From Pseudomonadota bacterium (lineage in GTDB: Bacteria; Pseudomonadota; Gammaproteobacteria; Burkholderiales; Methylophilaceae): DNA of 64,000 nucleotides. The notes under the pieces are model-generated. The model was not told the DNA's origin. It searched no databases and saw nothing but the letters and a program-made list of their open reading frames with translations. Shown here piece by piece: positions 8,547 through 17,431 of the stretch. Every line of letters starts with the position of its first letter. Positions within the stretch are counted from its first letter, which is position 1. The position numbers and the translations under genes are program-made. The stretch covers positions 433,752 through 497,751 of the forward strand of contig JAKQIT010000074.1 in the NCBI GenBank assembly GCA_029556915.1, read 5' to 3'.

Positions 8547-9796
8547 ACTGTGACTCCAGTATCTTTCTTAATTTTTGCGTGTTTGTTTCTATAATTCTCT
8601 AAAAAGCGTGCGATGCGTTTAATCGCTTCCGTCAAATCATCCACATTAGGTAAAAACACCACGCGGAAGTGATCTGGCGAATGCCAATTAAAACCAGTCC
8701 CTTGTACTAGCAAGACTTTTTCCTCTAGCAATAAATCTAAGATAAATTGCTGGTCATCTTTTATTGGGTACATTTTTGGATCTAACTTGGGAAATAGATA
8801 CATCGCAGCCTTTGGCTTCACACAAGTGACACCAGGAATCGCCGTCAACATTTCGTAAGCTAAATCACGTTGCTTGCATAATCTGCCCGTGGGCGATACT
8901 AAATCATCAATACTTTGATAACCGCCCAATGCTGTTTGAATGGCGAGTTGACCCGGCACGTTAGCGCACAAGCGCATAGAAGCCAACATGTTGAGGCCTT
9001 CAATAAAATCTGAAGCATGTTTTTTCTCGCCGCTGACAATGAGCCAGCCAGCACGGTAACCGCACGCACGGTAATTTTTGGACAAGCCGTTAAAGGTCAC
9101 GAACAACACATCGTCTGCCAAAGATGCAATGGAAGTATGCTCATTACCATCAAACAAGACTTTGTCGTAAATTTCATCCGCAAAAATCACCAACTTATGA
9201 TGACGCGCGATTTCGATAATGCCTTCTAAAATTTCTTTTGGATAAAGCGCACCTGTCGGGTTATTTGGGTTAATCACCACAATACCACGCGTGTTTGCAG
9301 TAATTTTGGCTTCCATATCTTTTAAATCTGGCAGCCAGCCAGTATTTTCATCACATAAATAATGCCGTGCCGTGCCGCCAGCCAATGTGACCGCAGCCGT
9401 CCACAATGGATAATCTGGCATTGGCACTAGCACTTGGTCGCCGTTATTGAGCAAGCCTTGCATCGCCATCACGATGAGCTCTGAAACACCATTGCCAATG
9501 ATAATGTCATCTGTGGTTACGCCCACAATATGCTTGCTCTGTGTGTAATGCATAATCGCTTTACGCGGCTCAAACAGGCCTTTGCTGTCAGTATAAACAC
9601 CCGCCTTGCTCATGTTGTGCATCACATCTTGCATCATTTCTTCGGGCACATCTAAGCCAAACACGCCCGGGTTGCCAATATTGAGCTTAATAATACGTTG
9701 CCCGTCTTCTTCCATCTGCCGCGCGCGCTGCAACACAGGGCCACGAATATCGTAGCAAACGTTAGCAAGCTTATTGGATTTTTTGAGCGGCTGCAT
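8543..9796 (-). CDS. AlaC/AlaA-type class I aminotransferase
   Basis: Fold-type I PLP aminotransferase of 417 residues. PLP-binding features are INPNNPTGALYP, FADEIYDKVLFDG and the Schiff-base lysine in NGLSKNYRACGYRAGW. The N-terminal MQPLKKSNKLANVCYDIRGP and overall pattern are those of alanine transaminases, which in betaproteobacteria commonly precede hom and thrC. Amino donor and acceptor cannot be fixed from sequence; glutamate-pyruvate is most likely. It is the first gene of the threonine operon and diverges from the Mth938-like gene. Confidence 0.88.
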   Translation of the reverse strand: MQPLKKSNKLANVCYDIRGPVLQRARQMEEDGQRIIKLNIGNPGVFGLDVPEEMMQDVMHNMSKAGVYTDSKGLFEPRKAIMHYTQSKHIVGVTTDDIIIGNGVSELIVMAMQGLLNNGDQVLVPMPDYPLWTAAVTLAGGTARHYLCDENTGWLPDLKDMEAKITANTRGIVVINPNNPTGALYPKEILEGIIEIARHHKLVIFADEIYDKVLFDGNEHTSIASLADDVLFVTFNGLSKNYRACGYRAGWLIVSGEKKHASDFIEGLNMLASMRLCANVPGQLAIQTALGGYQSIDDLVSPTGRLCKQRDLAYEMLTAIPGVTCVKPKAAMYLFPKLDPKMYPIKDDQQFILDLLLEEKVLLVQGTGFNWHSPDHFRVVFLPNVDDLTEAIKRIARFLENYRNKHAKIKKDTGVTV

Positions 9797-9891
9797 ATAG
9801 GGTAACTTTTTGCTTTAAAAGCGTCATGGTGAAAGGCGATAGTTTACATTAGAATAGGCATTTCTATCAACGAAACGGGTTGAGATAAACA

Positions 9892-10260
9892 ATGAAACTC
9901 CACCTTACCACTGCCGAAAATCATTACTTAATTACTGCTTATGATGAAAACTTTATTGAGGTGAATAAACAGCGTTATACGCAAAGCCTGATTGTGACGC
10001 CAAAACAACTGATTACTGATTGGCAACTGGATGAATTTGAGCTTCTTACTGAGGAGTCTTTTACAAAAATTGCAGCCCTAAATGCTGAAGTTGTTTTATT
10101 GGGTACAGGTAAAACGCACCGATTCTTGCACCCAAAAGTTTACCAAGCTTTAACGCATAATGGCATTCCACTTGAATGCATGACAACCGTGGCCGCCTGT
10201 AGAACTTACAACATATTGATGAGTGAAGGCCGCAATGTGCTGGCGGCATTGTTGATTTAA
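9892..10260 (+). CDS. Mth938-like domain (DUF498) protein
   Basis: Small cytoplasmic protein of 122 residues, the usual length for the DUF498/Mth938 family. Typical blocks are LIVTPKQLITDW, VVLLGTGKTHRF and GIPLECMTTVAACRTYNILMSEGRNVLAALLI. The biochemical role is not established; relatives act in respiratory complex assembly (NDUFAF3-like), which is family knowledge and not visible here. It is a single gene, divergent from the threonine operon, with a palindromic repeat after it. Confidence 0.85.
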   Translation: MKLHLTTAENHYLITAYDENFIEVNKQRYTQSLIVTPKQLITDWQLDEFELLTEESFTKIAALNAEVVLLGTGKTHRFLHPKVYQALTHNGIPLECMTTVAACRTYNILMSEGRNVLAALLI

Positions 10261-10340
10261 CAGGTCAAAATTTTCCCAAAAACATCCGTAAAATCTAGGC
10301 AGCAAATTGTTTAAAATTTGTATAATTTAAATTGCAAATC

Positions 10341-10402
10341 ATTTCACCTCCCCGCTCAGCCAGTCTGCATGCGGCTTCCAGAGGCATAAAAATCTCTCGG
10401 GG
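10341..10402 (+). repeat. Interspersed palindromic repeat, copy 2
   Basis: Forward copy with the ATTTCACCTC left flank, CCCCGC left arm, core CAGTCTGCATGCGGCTT and the AATCTCTCGGGG right flank. It lies between convergent genes and ends 16 bp before the stop of the small membrane protein gene. Confidence 0.88.
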
Positions 10403-10417
10403 AATTTTAACTCTATT

Positions 10418-10681
10418 TTAACTGCTTTTTTGTGCGCTTTTGGTAGCTGAAGATACCCAAAGCAAAAACACCGCCATTACAACGGCAACCGCAATAAGCA
10501 AAACCGAAAGTCCGCGATGTGCATTTTCTGCATCAAAAAGCCGCGCACCTAAACTTGGGCCCCAATCACAAAACACGCCTTTGTTTCTTCCTGTGCAGTG
10601 GTTTTGCATACCATTTACCCACACGTCGTAGGCAAAATAAAGTGGGTAGCCAACCATGATGGGCCATGCAAGATAGAGCAA
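10418..10681 (-). CDS. Small two-span membrane protein
   Basis: I do not recognise this 87-residue protein. It has hydrophobic segments at about 1-18 and 58-77 and a polar loop with two Cys (NHCTGRNKGVFCDWGP). No ATG or GTG start fits. TTG at 10681 is the first conventional codon, but the frame is open back to the TAG stop of the upstream lipoprotein (10706-10708), which is in the same frame. An ATC at 10702 with AAGG upstream is also possible. Start and independence are therefore uncertain. Confidence 0.5.
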   Translation of the reverse strand: MLYLAWPIMVGYPLYFAYDVWVNGMQNHCTGRNKGVFCDWGPSLGARLFDAENAHRGLSVLLIAVAVVMAVFLLWVSSATKSAQKSS

Positions 10682-10705
10682 GTTGCGGTTATCTTTTTTG
10701 ATGCG

Positions 10706-11245
10706 CTACCTTTGTGGTGAAAGCGTAATTTGCAGGCCTTGGTCAGTTACTTGCATATCTTTTGGTGCGTAAGTTGCGCCGCCAAATTTTAAATCTTCAG
10801 GCTTCACAGTATAAAGTGCCATGCCGTTGAGCATTTGCCCACCCACTGTTTTAGCTAGGGAATTAAAAATTTCATTATATTTATCGCCTGCGCCATCTAA
10901 ATTAAATTGCTCTACAGCTGGTTCATCTAGCACAATTGACTGGCTTGCCGCATCAAAGCGCAATTTACCTGAAATGCCTAATTTACCGGTAATACTTTTG
11001 CCAAATAGTTGGCTATCTAGCACAGTATCTAATGTGGTTTGCATGCGACCAGTTTGTTTATCAAACTTCACTATTGAATTACTTAAGCTCACGTCAAATA
11101 TTTTTAATAGTTGAATAGGCACGGCTAATTTTTTATTAAGCATGTTTTGTACGTCAGTTTCGCTTACATTGACAGTACGGTCACCCAAACTTGCACAAGC
11201 GGATAAAAACAGAGCTAATAAAACAACAAAATATTTAATTTTCAT
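10706..11245 (-). CDS. YceB-like (DUF1439) lipoprotein
   Basis: Predicted envelope lipoprotein of 179 residues. The ATG at 11245 is chosen because an AGGAAAA ribosome site precedes it and a clean signal peptide with lipobox LFLSAC follows; an upstream start at 11272 would add nine residues. The body (VSETDVQNMLNKKLAVPIQL, KITGKLGISGKLRFDA) matches the DUF1439 pattern of E. coli YceB, a lipid-binding-fold lipoprotein of unknown function. It lies 45 bp after fabB and may share its message. Confidence 0.78.
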   Translation of the reverse strand: MKIKYFVVLLALFLSACASLGDRTVNVSETDVQNMLNKKLAVPIQLLKIFDVSLSNSIVKFDKQTGRMQTTLDTVLDSQLFGKSITGKLGISGKLRFDAASQSIVLDEPAVEQFNLDGAGDKYNEIFNSLAKTVGGQMLNGMALYTVKPEDLKFGGATYAPKDMQVTDQGLQITLSPQR

Positions 11246-11289
11246 TAAAAGTTTTCCTAAGTAAACAGTCAATAGCAGACTTAACGTGT

Positions 11290-12525
11290 TTATAGATTTT
11301 TTGTTGACAATAACAAAGTGGCATTCGTACCGCCAAAGCCAAAGCTATTCGATAATGCAGTTTCAACTTTTACGTTTTCAATGGTTTTGCGCACAATATT
11401 GAGGCCTTCTGCGGCTGGGTCTAGCGTTTCAATATTGGCTGAAGCCGCAATAAAATTATTTTCCATCATCAATAGGGTGTAAATCGCTTCATTCACGCCC
11501 GCAGCACCTAAGGCATGCCCACTTAATGATTTTGTCGAGGCAATCGCCACTGGGTTATTTGTGCCAAATACTTCGCGAATCGCCTCTAACTCTTTGGAGT
11601 CACCTACTGGCGTGCTGGTGCCATGCGTATTGATGTAATCCACTTTTTCAATTTTTTTGCCCTCATGCCCTTGCAAAGCCAACTGCATACAGCGCACTGC
11701 ACCCTCGCCGCTTGGGGCGACCATGTCATAGCCATCAGACGTAGCGCCATAACCCACCACTTCTGCGTAAATTTTTGCGCCGCGCGCTTTGGCGTGCTCA
11801 TACTCTTCTAGCACCACAATACCGCCGCCACCAGAAATCACAAATCCATCGCGGTTTGCATCATAAGTGCGGCTGGCTTTTTCGGGCGTTTCGTTATATT
11901 TACTGCTCAGCGCACCCATGCCATCAAACATAAAAGATAAAGTCCAATGCTCCTCTTCAGCCCCACCAGCAAAAATAATATCTTGCTTGCCGAGCTGAAT
12001 TTGCTCCACGCCCGCACCTATACAATGCGCGCTGGTTGAGCACGCAGAAGTAATGGCGTAATTAACGCCTTTAATTTTTGCACCAGTCGCCAAGCAAGCA
12101 GACACGCCACTTGCCATGGCCTTGGTCACCATGTATGGGCCGACGCGGCGAATGCCTTTTTCGCGCAAGGTATCAATACCTTCTAAAATACTTTCGTGCG
12201 ACGCACCACCCGCGCCAACAATCAAACCTGTGCGAATATTTGAAACTTGCTCTTCGGCTAATTGTGCATCGGCAATCGCCTCTTGCATCGCCAACCACGC
12301 ATAAGCATGACCTTTAGCCATAAAACGCATTAATTTACGGTCAATCAACTCTTCAACATTCAAGTTTTTGATAGAACCCGCCACATGCGAACGCAAGCCC
12401 ATCTGTGCATATTCTGGCTGATAAGTGATGCCCGATTTTCCAGCTTTTAGGCTGGCTAATACTTCTGCTTTATTGTTTCCAAGGCTAGAAACAATACCAA
12501 ACCCTGTAATCACAACACGACGCAT
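11290..12525 (-). CDS. fabB: 3-oxoacyl-ACP synthase I (FabB)
   Basis: Condensing enzyme of fatty-acid elongation needed for unsaturated fatty acids. The 411-residue protein has the thiolase fold, catalytic Cys in [13 protein letters not shown] and the His residues in [11 protein letters not shown] and SGHALGAAG, and ends with the Gly-rich [13 protein letters not shown]. It follows fabA by 44 bp, the classic fabA-fabB pair, which supports FabB rather than FabF. An upstream GGAG ribosome site supports the start. Confidence 0.95.
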   Translation of the reverse strand: MRRVVITGFGIVSSLGNNKAEVLASLKAGKSGITYQPEYAQMGLRSHVAGSIKNLNVEELIDRKLMRFMAKGHAYAWLAMQEAIADAQLAEEQVSNIRTGLIVGAGGASHESILEGIDTLREKGIRRVGPYMVTKAMASGVSACLATGAKIKGVNYAITSACSTSAHCIGAGVEQIQLGKQDIIFAGGAEEEHWTLSFMFDGMGALSSKYNETPEKASRTYDANRDGFVISGGGGIVVLEEYEHAKARGAKIYAEVVGYGATSDGYDMVAPSGEGAVRCMQLALQGHEGKKIEKVDYINTHGTSTPVGDSKELEAIREVFGTNNPVAIASTKSLSGHALGAAGVNEAIYTLLMMENNFIAASANIETLDPAAEGLNIVRKTIENVKVETALSNSFGFGGTNATLLLSTKNL

Positions 12526-12569
12526 TTCGTGCTCCTCAAAAAACTATTTTTATTATACTATTCAATAAG

Positions 12570-13085
12570 TTAAAAATTATCAGTGCGGGTAAACAAGCCC
12601 ACGCGCAAATCATTGGCTACATAAATTTCGCGCCCATCAATTTGCATGGTCGCATCCGCAATGCCCATCACTAATTTACGCATAATCACGCGTTTTAAAT
12701 CAATAGTGTAAGTGGCTAACTTAGCCGTTGGCAACACTTGGCCGGTAAACTTCACCTCGCCCGCTCCTAACGCGCGACCACGCCCAGGGCCGCCAGCCCA
12801 GCCCAAATAAAAGCCTACCAATTGCCACATCGCATCTAAGCCCAAACAGCCCGGCATCACAGGGTCACCCGTAAAATGGCAGCCAAAAAACCATAAATCA
12901 GGCTTAATATCTAACTCGGCCACAATTTGCCCGTTGCCATATTTTCCGCCTGTATCACTAATCGAAACAATACGGTCAAACATCAACATGGGCGGTAATG
13001 GTAATTGCGCATTGCCCTCGCCAAACATGCCGCCTTCGCCACATTTAATTAACTCTTCTTTGGTATAGCTACTTTGTCTTGTCAT
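12570..13085 (-). CDS. fabA: 3-hydroxydecanoyl-ACP dehydratase/isomerase
   Basis: Dehydrates 3-hydroxydecanoyl-ACP and isomerises the trans-2 to the cis-3 double bond, starting unsaturated fatty-acid synthesis. Its 171 residues match E. coli FabA (172). Active-site His and Asp are in [22 protein letters not shown]. It is first in the fabA-fabB operon. Confidence 0.97.
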   Translation of the reverse strand: MTRQSSYTKEELIKCGEGGMFGEGNAQLPLPPMLMFDRIVSISDTGGKYGNGQIVAELDIKPDLWFFGCHFTGDPVMPGCLGLDAMWQLVGFYLGWAGGPGRGRALGAGEVKFTGQVLPTAKLATYTIDLKRVIMRKLVMGIADATMQIDGREIYVANDLRVGLFTRTDNF

Positions 13086-13285
13086 AAAAAAAGGCTGCTT
13101 AAAAATTAGTTATAGGAATGTGTGCTATTTTCGCTGGAAAATCAATTTAACGAAAGCCCTATCTGTTAAGTATTATGCAAATAGATGCGATATATCAAAA
13201 TCGCGCCACAAAATCAGACTGAACATCTTGGCAAATTTACCTATTGTGCAGAGTGTAATTTTATGCTTTTTAAATGCCAAAAACC

Positions 13286-13356
13286 GCCCGAGAAATTTTT
13301 ATGCCTTTGCGAGCCTTATTCTATGCGGCTTACAGAGGTGCTAAAAAGAAGATGTG
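13286..13356 (-). repeat. Interspersed palindromic repeat, copy 3
   Basis: Reverse copy: GCCCGAGA flank, CCTTTGCGAGCC arm, 11-base loop, GGCTTACAGAGG arm and a GAAGATGTG end (the CACATCTTC left flank in reverse). It lies in the 292-bp gap before the DUF2798 gene, 21 bp from that gene's stop. I see nothing else in the gap. Confidence 0.85.
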
Positions 13357-13377
13357 CCATTTTGATTAATCATTGTC

Positions 13378-13623
13378 CTATTTTTTACGCACAGTAAACA
13401 GTTTATCTAAACACCTATTTAATAATGGTGCGATGATTAAAATCATCAAAAACACGACAGGCCAAACATTGATAAAAGCCTTAAACCAAGCATGAACAAA
13501 CGACACATTAGGTTTTGCGTGGGTATAAACCACAAACCCAGTGGTCATTAAAGCCGTGTTTGCAGACATTAAAAATGCAAATAGCAATGTACGGGTTCGC
13601 TGCGTAATACTGATTGCCACCAC
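13378..13623 (-). CDS. DUF2798 small membrane protein
   Basis: An 81-residue protein with two membrane helices (about 10-30 and 48-66), MSANTALMTTGFVV and FKAFINVWPVVFLM motifs typical of the DUF2798 family, whose function is unknown. It starts with GTG, sharing one base with the TAG stop of the hydrolase upstream (TAGTG), so translation is probably coupled. Both genes are likely controlled by the divergent TetR regulator. Confidence 0.75.
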   Translation of the reverse strand: MVAISITQRTRTLLFAFLMSANTALMTTGFVVYTHAKPNVSFVHAWFKAFINVWPVVFLMILIIAPLLNRCLDKLFTVRKK

Positions 13624-14471
13624 TAGCCCTCCAGTAAGAGTTGACTCATTTTTTCAGGATTATCTACAAATGTAAAATGCCCAGTTTCTGGCACGGTTAT
13701 AAAGGTTGTATTAAGAAGCTTGGCAGTGCGCTCACGCTCGGCCTGTTTTGACCAATCATATTGTGCATAAATAAGCTTTAGGGGCACTTTAACATCCAAA
13801 TAATCATTGCGCGCTTTGGCCCAAGTGCGCCAGCCCGCTAAGGTTTTTCGCTCTACATAACGATAGCCTTTTCTAAAGCCAACTTTGTTAAATTCCGTTA
13901 ATAAATCATTGGGCATTTTTTTGATGTTGCGCAGGCCACCACGCATCACTAAACCCAGCAAGAATTTGTTTTCAAGCGCGGCAAAAATAGCTCCCAGAAT
14001 CGGAATGCCAAAGTGACCAATGATAAAATTGGCCACAAAGTTACCACGCCGTAAGCCATCACCATAGCGCGTTTCGTAATCATAGGGATTTACGGTGGTG
14101 ACTTTTTTAATCCGATTTGGCAAGCGTGCGCTCACCGTGAGCGCAATGACCCCGCCGATAGATTCACCCACCAAAGTGACGTTATTTAAATCAAGTTTTT
14201 CAATAAAGGCCACAATAGCCGCACGAAAATACGGCTCATCATAGCTGGCTTTGGTGTCAATAGACGAATAGCCATGCCCAGGTAAATCTACCGCGTAAAC
14301 CGTGTAATGCCGGGCAAGCGTGGGGATGACAGCCTGAAAATAATCCAGCTGAGTGCGTATGGTGTGCAGCAAAATCATCGGCGCACCGCTACCTGCTTTT
14401 AAATAGCGCAAACTGCTACCATTATTCAGTGTGAGCTCGGCGACTTGCCCGATATTGCTTAAGTTTCGCAT
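13623..14471 (-). CDS. Alpha/beta hydrolase
   Basis: A 282-residue alpha/beta-hydrolase fold enzyme. It shows the oxyanion region (MILLHTI), DLPGHGYSS, the nucleophile elbow GESIGG with catalytic Ser, and a C-terminal His in PETGHFTFVDNPEKM. The substrate is unknown; the family includes esterases and haloalkane dehalogenases. It is divergent from a TetR gene with two large palindromes between, so it is probably repressed until a small molecule binds the regulator. Confidence 0.85.
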   Translation of the reverse strand: MRNLSNIGQVAELTLNNGSSLRYLKAGSGAPMILLHTIRTQLDYFQAVIPTLARHYTVYAVDLPGHGYSSIDTKASYDEPYFRAAIVAFIEKLDLNNVTLVGESIGGVIALTVSARLPNRIKKVTTVNPYDYETRYGDGLRRGNFVANFIIGHFGIPILGAIFAALENKFLLGLVMRGGLRNIKKMPNDLLTEFNKVGFRKGYRYVERKTLAGWRTWAKARNDYLDVKVPLKLIYAQYDWSKQAERERTAKLLNTTFITVPETGHFTFVDNPEKMSQLLLEG

Positions 14472-14519
14472 GATATATCCTTTAAAAATAATCGTATTGC
14501 ATCTAATTGAGTAATGAGC

Positions 14520-14549
14520 GCAATACTTGAATATTCATTCAAGTATTGC
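14520..14549. promoter_or_regulatory. Large palindrome, probable TetR operator 1
   Basis: Perfect inverted repeat: 13-base arms (GCAATACTTGAAT and complement) separated by ATTC. It lies 49 bp upstream of the hydrolase start in the hydrolase/TetR divergent gap. The half-site TACTTGAA recurs in operator 2. Confidence 0.8.
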
Positions 14550-14560
14550 AAACTATAGCT

Positions 14561-14584
14561 GTACTTGAACGATTATTCAAGTAC
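14561..14584. promoter_or_regulatory. Palindrome, probable TetR operator 2
   Basis: Perfect nine-base arms (GTACTTGAA and TTCAAGTAC) around six bases, 34 bp upstream of the TetR ATG and 38 bp centre to centre from operator 1. The shared half-site suggests the same protein binds both and represses both genes. Confidence 0.8.
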
Positions 14585-14617
14585 AATTTATAAAAAATGT
14601 AAAAAAAGGAAAAAACA

Positions 14618-15199
14618 ATGGCAAGACCCGCAGAATTTGAACGCGAAACGGTACTGCGCGAGGCAATGGATGTGTTTTGGCGCAAAGGTTACAACACCAC
14701 ATCTATTAAAGATATTGTGGATGCCACCAATATCCAGCCTGGCAGCTTATATTGGGCATTTGGCAACAAACAAAAGCTATTTTTAGCGGCAGTAGATTGC
14801 TATCAACAAGACATGCAACGCATCATTAACGCCACCTTAAAAGCCGATTTGCCGCCGCTTACACGTATTGAGCAGTTTTTTCACGGCCTTGTGGCGCACA
14901 CCAGCAATAACGGCAGCAACAATGGCTGCCTGCTCATTAACACCATGCTAGAAGCAGCCGAAGATGACCAAGAAATCAGCACAGTGATTAGCCAAACTTT
15001 TAGCCAACTTGAAGCAGGCTTTGCGCAAGTACTCAAGCAAGCGCAGATGCAAGGTGAAATATCCGCCAACAAAAACACTGAAAACCTAGCCAAATTACTC
15101 ATTGTTGGCATGTTTGGGCTACGCGTTTACAGCAAAAACAATACTAATCAGCAAACTGCCAATATCATTATTGAAACCTTGATGTCAGCACTAAAATAA
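14618..15199 (+). CDS. TetR/AcrR family repressor
   Basis: A 193-residue regulator with the N-terminal TetR helix-turn-helix (about 10-55: FERETVLREAMDVFWRKGYNTTSIKDIV, SLYWAFGNKQKLF). A helical C-terminal ligand domain includes the NGCLLINTMLE block common in AcrR-like and NemR-like members. The ribosome site AAAGGAA supports the ATG. It is divergent from the hydrolase; two palindromes in the gap are its likely operators. Confidence 0.9.
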   Translation: MARPAEFERETVLREAMDVFWRKGYNTTSIKDIVDATNIQPGSLYWAFGNKQKLFLAAVDCYQQDMQRIINATLKADLPPLTRIEQFFHGLVAHTSNNGSNNGCLLINTMLEAAEDDQEISTVISQTFSQLEAGFAQVLKQAQMQGEISANKNTENLAKLLIVGMFGLRVYSKNNTNQQTANIIIETLMSALK

Positions 15200-15210
15200 G
15201 CACCAAATTT

Positions 15211-15276
15211 GCCCGAGAGAAAAAAATACCGCTGCAAGCCGCATAGTGACTGGCTTACAGCGGCGCTAAAATGATT
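15211..15276 (-). repeat. Interspersed palindromic repeat, copy 4 (covarying stem)
   Basis: Reverse copy starting 12 bp after the TetR stop. Its arms are CCGCTGCAAGCC and GGCTTACAGCGG: the T/A pair seen in other copies (CCTCTG/CAGAGG) is G/C here on both sides. This compensatory change supports a real hairpin. Confidence 0.88.
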
Positions 15277-15534
15277 TGTGTGCAATTGCGTGCTTTTTAG
15301 AAGGTTATTTCACGCTTAAATATTTATTTAAATAATTATACTAATCTGTATATTTTTTATAAATTCTGGTTTATATTATGGCTTGTGTTATTTAAGTAAA
15401 ATCCAATTATAAAAATGCTAGCGCTACTTTTAGCGCTATTTGGGTGATAGCTAATCATTTACAATTACTTTATTCTGTTACAAAATATTAACAAATCAAT
15501 TTTAAAAACTTTTTGACTTTGGGGAACACTATAA
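15277..15534 (+). promoter_or_regulatory. Upstream region of the mxa cluster
   Basis: AT-rich leader of the mxa operon. It holds two identical self-complementary octamers TAGCGCTA at 15419-15426 and 15431-15438, 12 bp apart, which could be an operator or form a hairpin. A GGGGAA ribosome site lies 8 bp before the mxaR ATG. I cannot assign a definite -35/-10 pair. Confidence 0.45.
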
Positions 15535-16551
15535 ATGAGCGATATACAATTAGCCGATTGGCGTAACCATGCCCTTAAACTAGAAACTGAAGTCAATAAG
15601 GTGGTGGTGGGGCAACAAAAACCCATCCGTTTGGTGACGACTTCTATTTTTGCGCGTGGCCATGTGTTGCTTGAGGGCGATGTGGGCGTGGGTAAAACCA
15701 CGCTGCTACGTGCTTTTACGCGCGGTATCGGCGGCGGTTATCAGCGTATTGAGGGCACCATTGACTTAATGCCGAATGATTTGGTTTATCACACGTATTT
15801 GGGTGAAGATGGCAAGCCACACGTCAGTGCTGGGCCTTTGCTGATGTCGGGCGAAAATTTATCGATTTTCTTTTTTAACGAAATCAATCGTGCGCGCCCA
15901 CAAGTGCACTCGCTACTTTTGCGTGTGATGGCGGAGCGCACACTGACCGCGTTTAATAAAGAGCATCACTTTCCGCACATGATTGTGTTTGCTGACCGCA
16001 ACCAAGTAGAAAAAGAAGAAACATTTGATATTCCATCGGCTGCGCGTGACCGTTTTATGATGGAAATCCCCATTATTGTGCCAAACGATGACCATATTAT
16101 GGAGTCACTCGTGTTTGATACGCGCTACCATGATGTGGACACTTTAGTGTCTAACGTGCCAGAAAATATATTGCAGTTTGATCAGCTCAATAGCTTTGGT
16201 GCAATGTTGCAAAACAGTATTTCAGCTAGCCCAACACTGCGCAGCTACACACTTAATCTCTGGCGTGCCACCAAAAATCCGCTCGATTTTGGCGTAAAAG
16301 TGTCAGGAGTTGATATGAAACGCTTGGTGTTATCAGGCGCTAGCCCACGCGGTATGGGTATGTTATTACGTGCCGCACGCGTGAATGCTTGGCTGAATGA
16401 CCGCAATGCGGTGTTGCCAGAAGATATTCATGATGTGTTTCACTCTACTATCGCACACCGTTTGGTGTTTAGCCCTGTGTATGAAATGCGCCGCACGGAA
16501 ATTGCACGCGACATGTTAAGTGGCATTATTAGTGCGATTGCAGCGCCTTAA
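15535..16551 (+). CDS. mxaR: MoxR-type AAA+ ATPase MxaR
   Basis: Cytoplasmic AAA+ chaperone-like ATPase of 338 residues. Walker A is GDVGVGKTT, Walker B and sensor regions are FFFNEINRARPQVHSLLLRVM and FADRNQVEKEETFDIPSAARDRFMM. MoxR ATPases work with VWA-domain partners to insert cofactors or assemble complexes. The following DUF58, MxaA, VWA and MxaK/L genes identify it as MxaR of the methanol dehydrogenase maturation cluster, needed for calcium (or metal) loading. It is the first gene of the cluster. Confidence 0.92.
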   Translation: MSDIQLADWRNHALKLETEVNKVVVGQQKPIRLVTTSIFARGHVLLEGDVGVGKTTLLRAFTRGIGGGYQRIEGTIDLMPNDLVYHTYLGEDGKPHVSAGPLLMSGENLSIFFFNEINRARPQVHSLLLRVMAERTLTAFNKEHHFPHMIVFADRNQVEKEETFDIPSAARDRFMMEIPIIVPNDDHIMESLVFDTRYHDVDTLVSNVPENILQFDQLNSFGAMLQNSISASPTLRSYTLNLWRATKNPLDFGVKVSGVDMKRLVLSGASPRGMGMLLRAARVNAWLNDRNAVLPEDIHDVFHSTIAHRLVFSPVYEMRRTEIARDMLSGIISAIAAP

Positions 16552-16569
16552 TTACCTGCGCGGCTAGCC

Positions 16570-17430
16570 ATGCAAGAACATATTAAAGAATTTACCTATC
16601 ATATCGGCTGGCGCTCGCGCTCGCGCAGGCCTGGCAGACATAAAAGTAACCAGCGCGGCATGGGCATGGAGTTTCGTGGCCACACCACCTTGCTATCATA
16701 TCCAGACCCACGCCGCATAGATATTCGCCAAACCATCCGCGATCCGATGGAACAAGTCTATGTGCGCATTTTTAACCAAAAAAGTGTGACGCCTGTATTT
16801 GTGCTGTGTGATATGTCTGGTTCTATGCAATATGGCAGTGCGCAAAAGAAAATTGAAATCGCCGCCGATATTGCGCAATCAGTTGCCCAATCGGCCACGC
16901 GCAACCGCGACCTAGTCGGGTTTATCGGCTTTGATGATGTGGTACGTGAAGATTGGCTTTGCACGCTTTCCGCAAGACCTCACACCACGCAAGAAATGGC
17001 AGAAAATCTACGCTCTTACCAGCCACCAGAAGTGAGTAGCAAAGGCGTGACTGAGTGCGTGCGTTTATTGCCGCGCGAGCGCTCGCTCATTTTTATGGTG
17101 TCCGACTTTCACATGCCGATGGCAGATTTAGAAGAATCTTTAGTGCTGATGCAGCGTCACCATATTGTGCCAATGGTGCTGTGGGACACCGCAGAATATA
17201 GCGATTTGCCTGAGTTTGGCATCACCAGCGTTACAGACCCCGAAACGGGCGCAAAACGCACACTATTTTTGCGAAAGGCTTACCGTGAGCGCATTTTGCA
17301 AGCGTTTAAAGACAGACGAAAAGCCATTGAAGACCTTTTTTTGCGCTATGACATGCAGCCTTTTTTTATTGAAAACCGCTTTGATGCAGACCAACTCTCA
17401 GAATACTTTCACCAATATGTGGCGGCTTAA
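16570..17430 (+). CDS. mxaS: DUF58/VWA protein MxaS
   Basis: A 286-residue protein with DUF58 features and a VWA-like fold. MIDAS residues are in VLCDMSGSMQYG; SLIFMVSDFHMP follows. No signal peptide or membrane helix is seen, so it is probably cytoplasmic with MxaR. In methylotrophs mxaS lies between mxaR and mxaA and is required for active methanol dehydrogenase. It is 18 bp downstream of mxaR. Confidence 0.9.
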   Translation: MQEHIKEFTYHIGWRSRSRRPGRHKSNQRGMGMEFRGHTTLLSYPDPRRIDIRQTIRDPMEQVYVRIFNQKSVTPVFVLCDMSGSMQYGSAQKKIEIAADIAQSVAQSATRNRDLVGFIGFDDVVREDWLCTLSARPHTTQEMAENLRSYQPPEVSSKGVTECVRLLPRERSLIFMVSDFHMPMADLEESLVLMQRHHIVPMVLWDTAEYSDLPEFGITSVTDPETGAKRTLFLRKAYRERILQAFKDRRKAIEDLFLRYDMQPFFIENRFDADQLSEYFHQYVAA

Positions 17431-17431
17431 T

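Noticed and set aside
17165-17431. 89-codon N-terminal extension of the mxaA frame inside mxaS
   Set aside because: It lies wholly within mxaS in another frame; a signal sequence begins right after the ATG at 17432.
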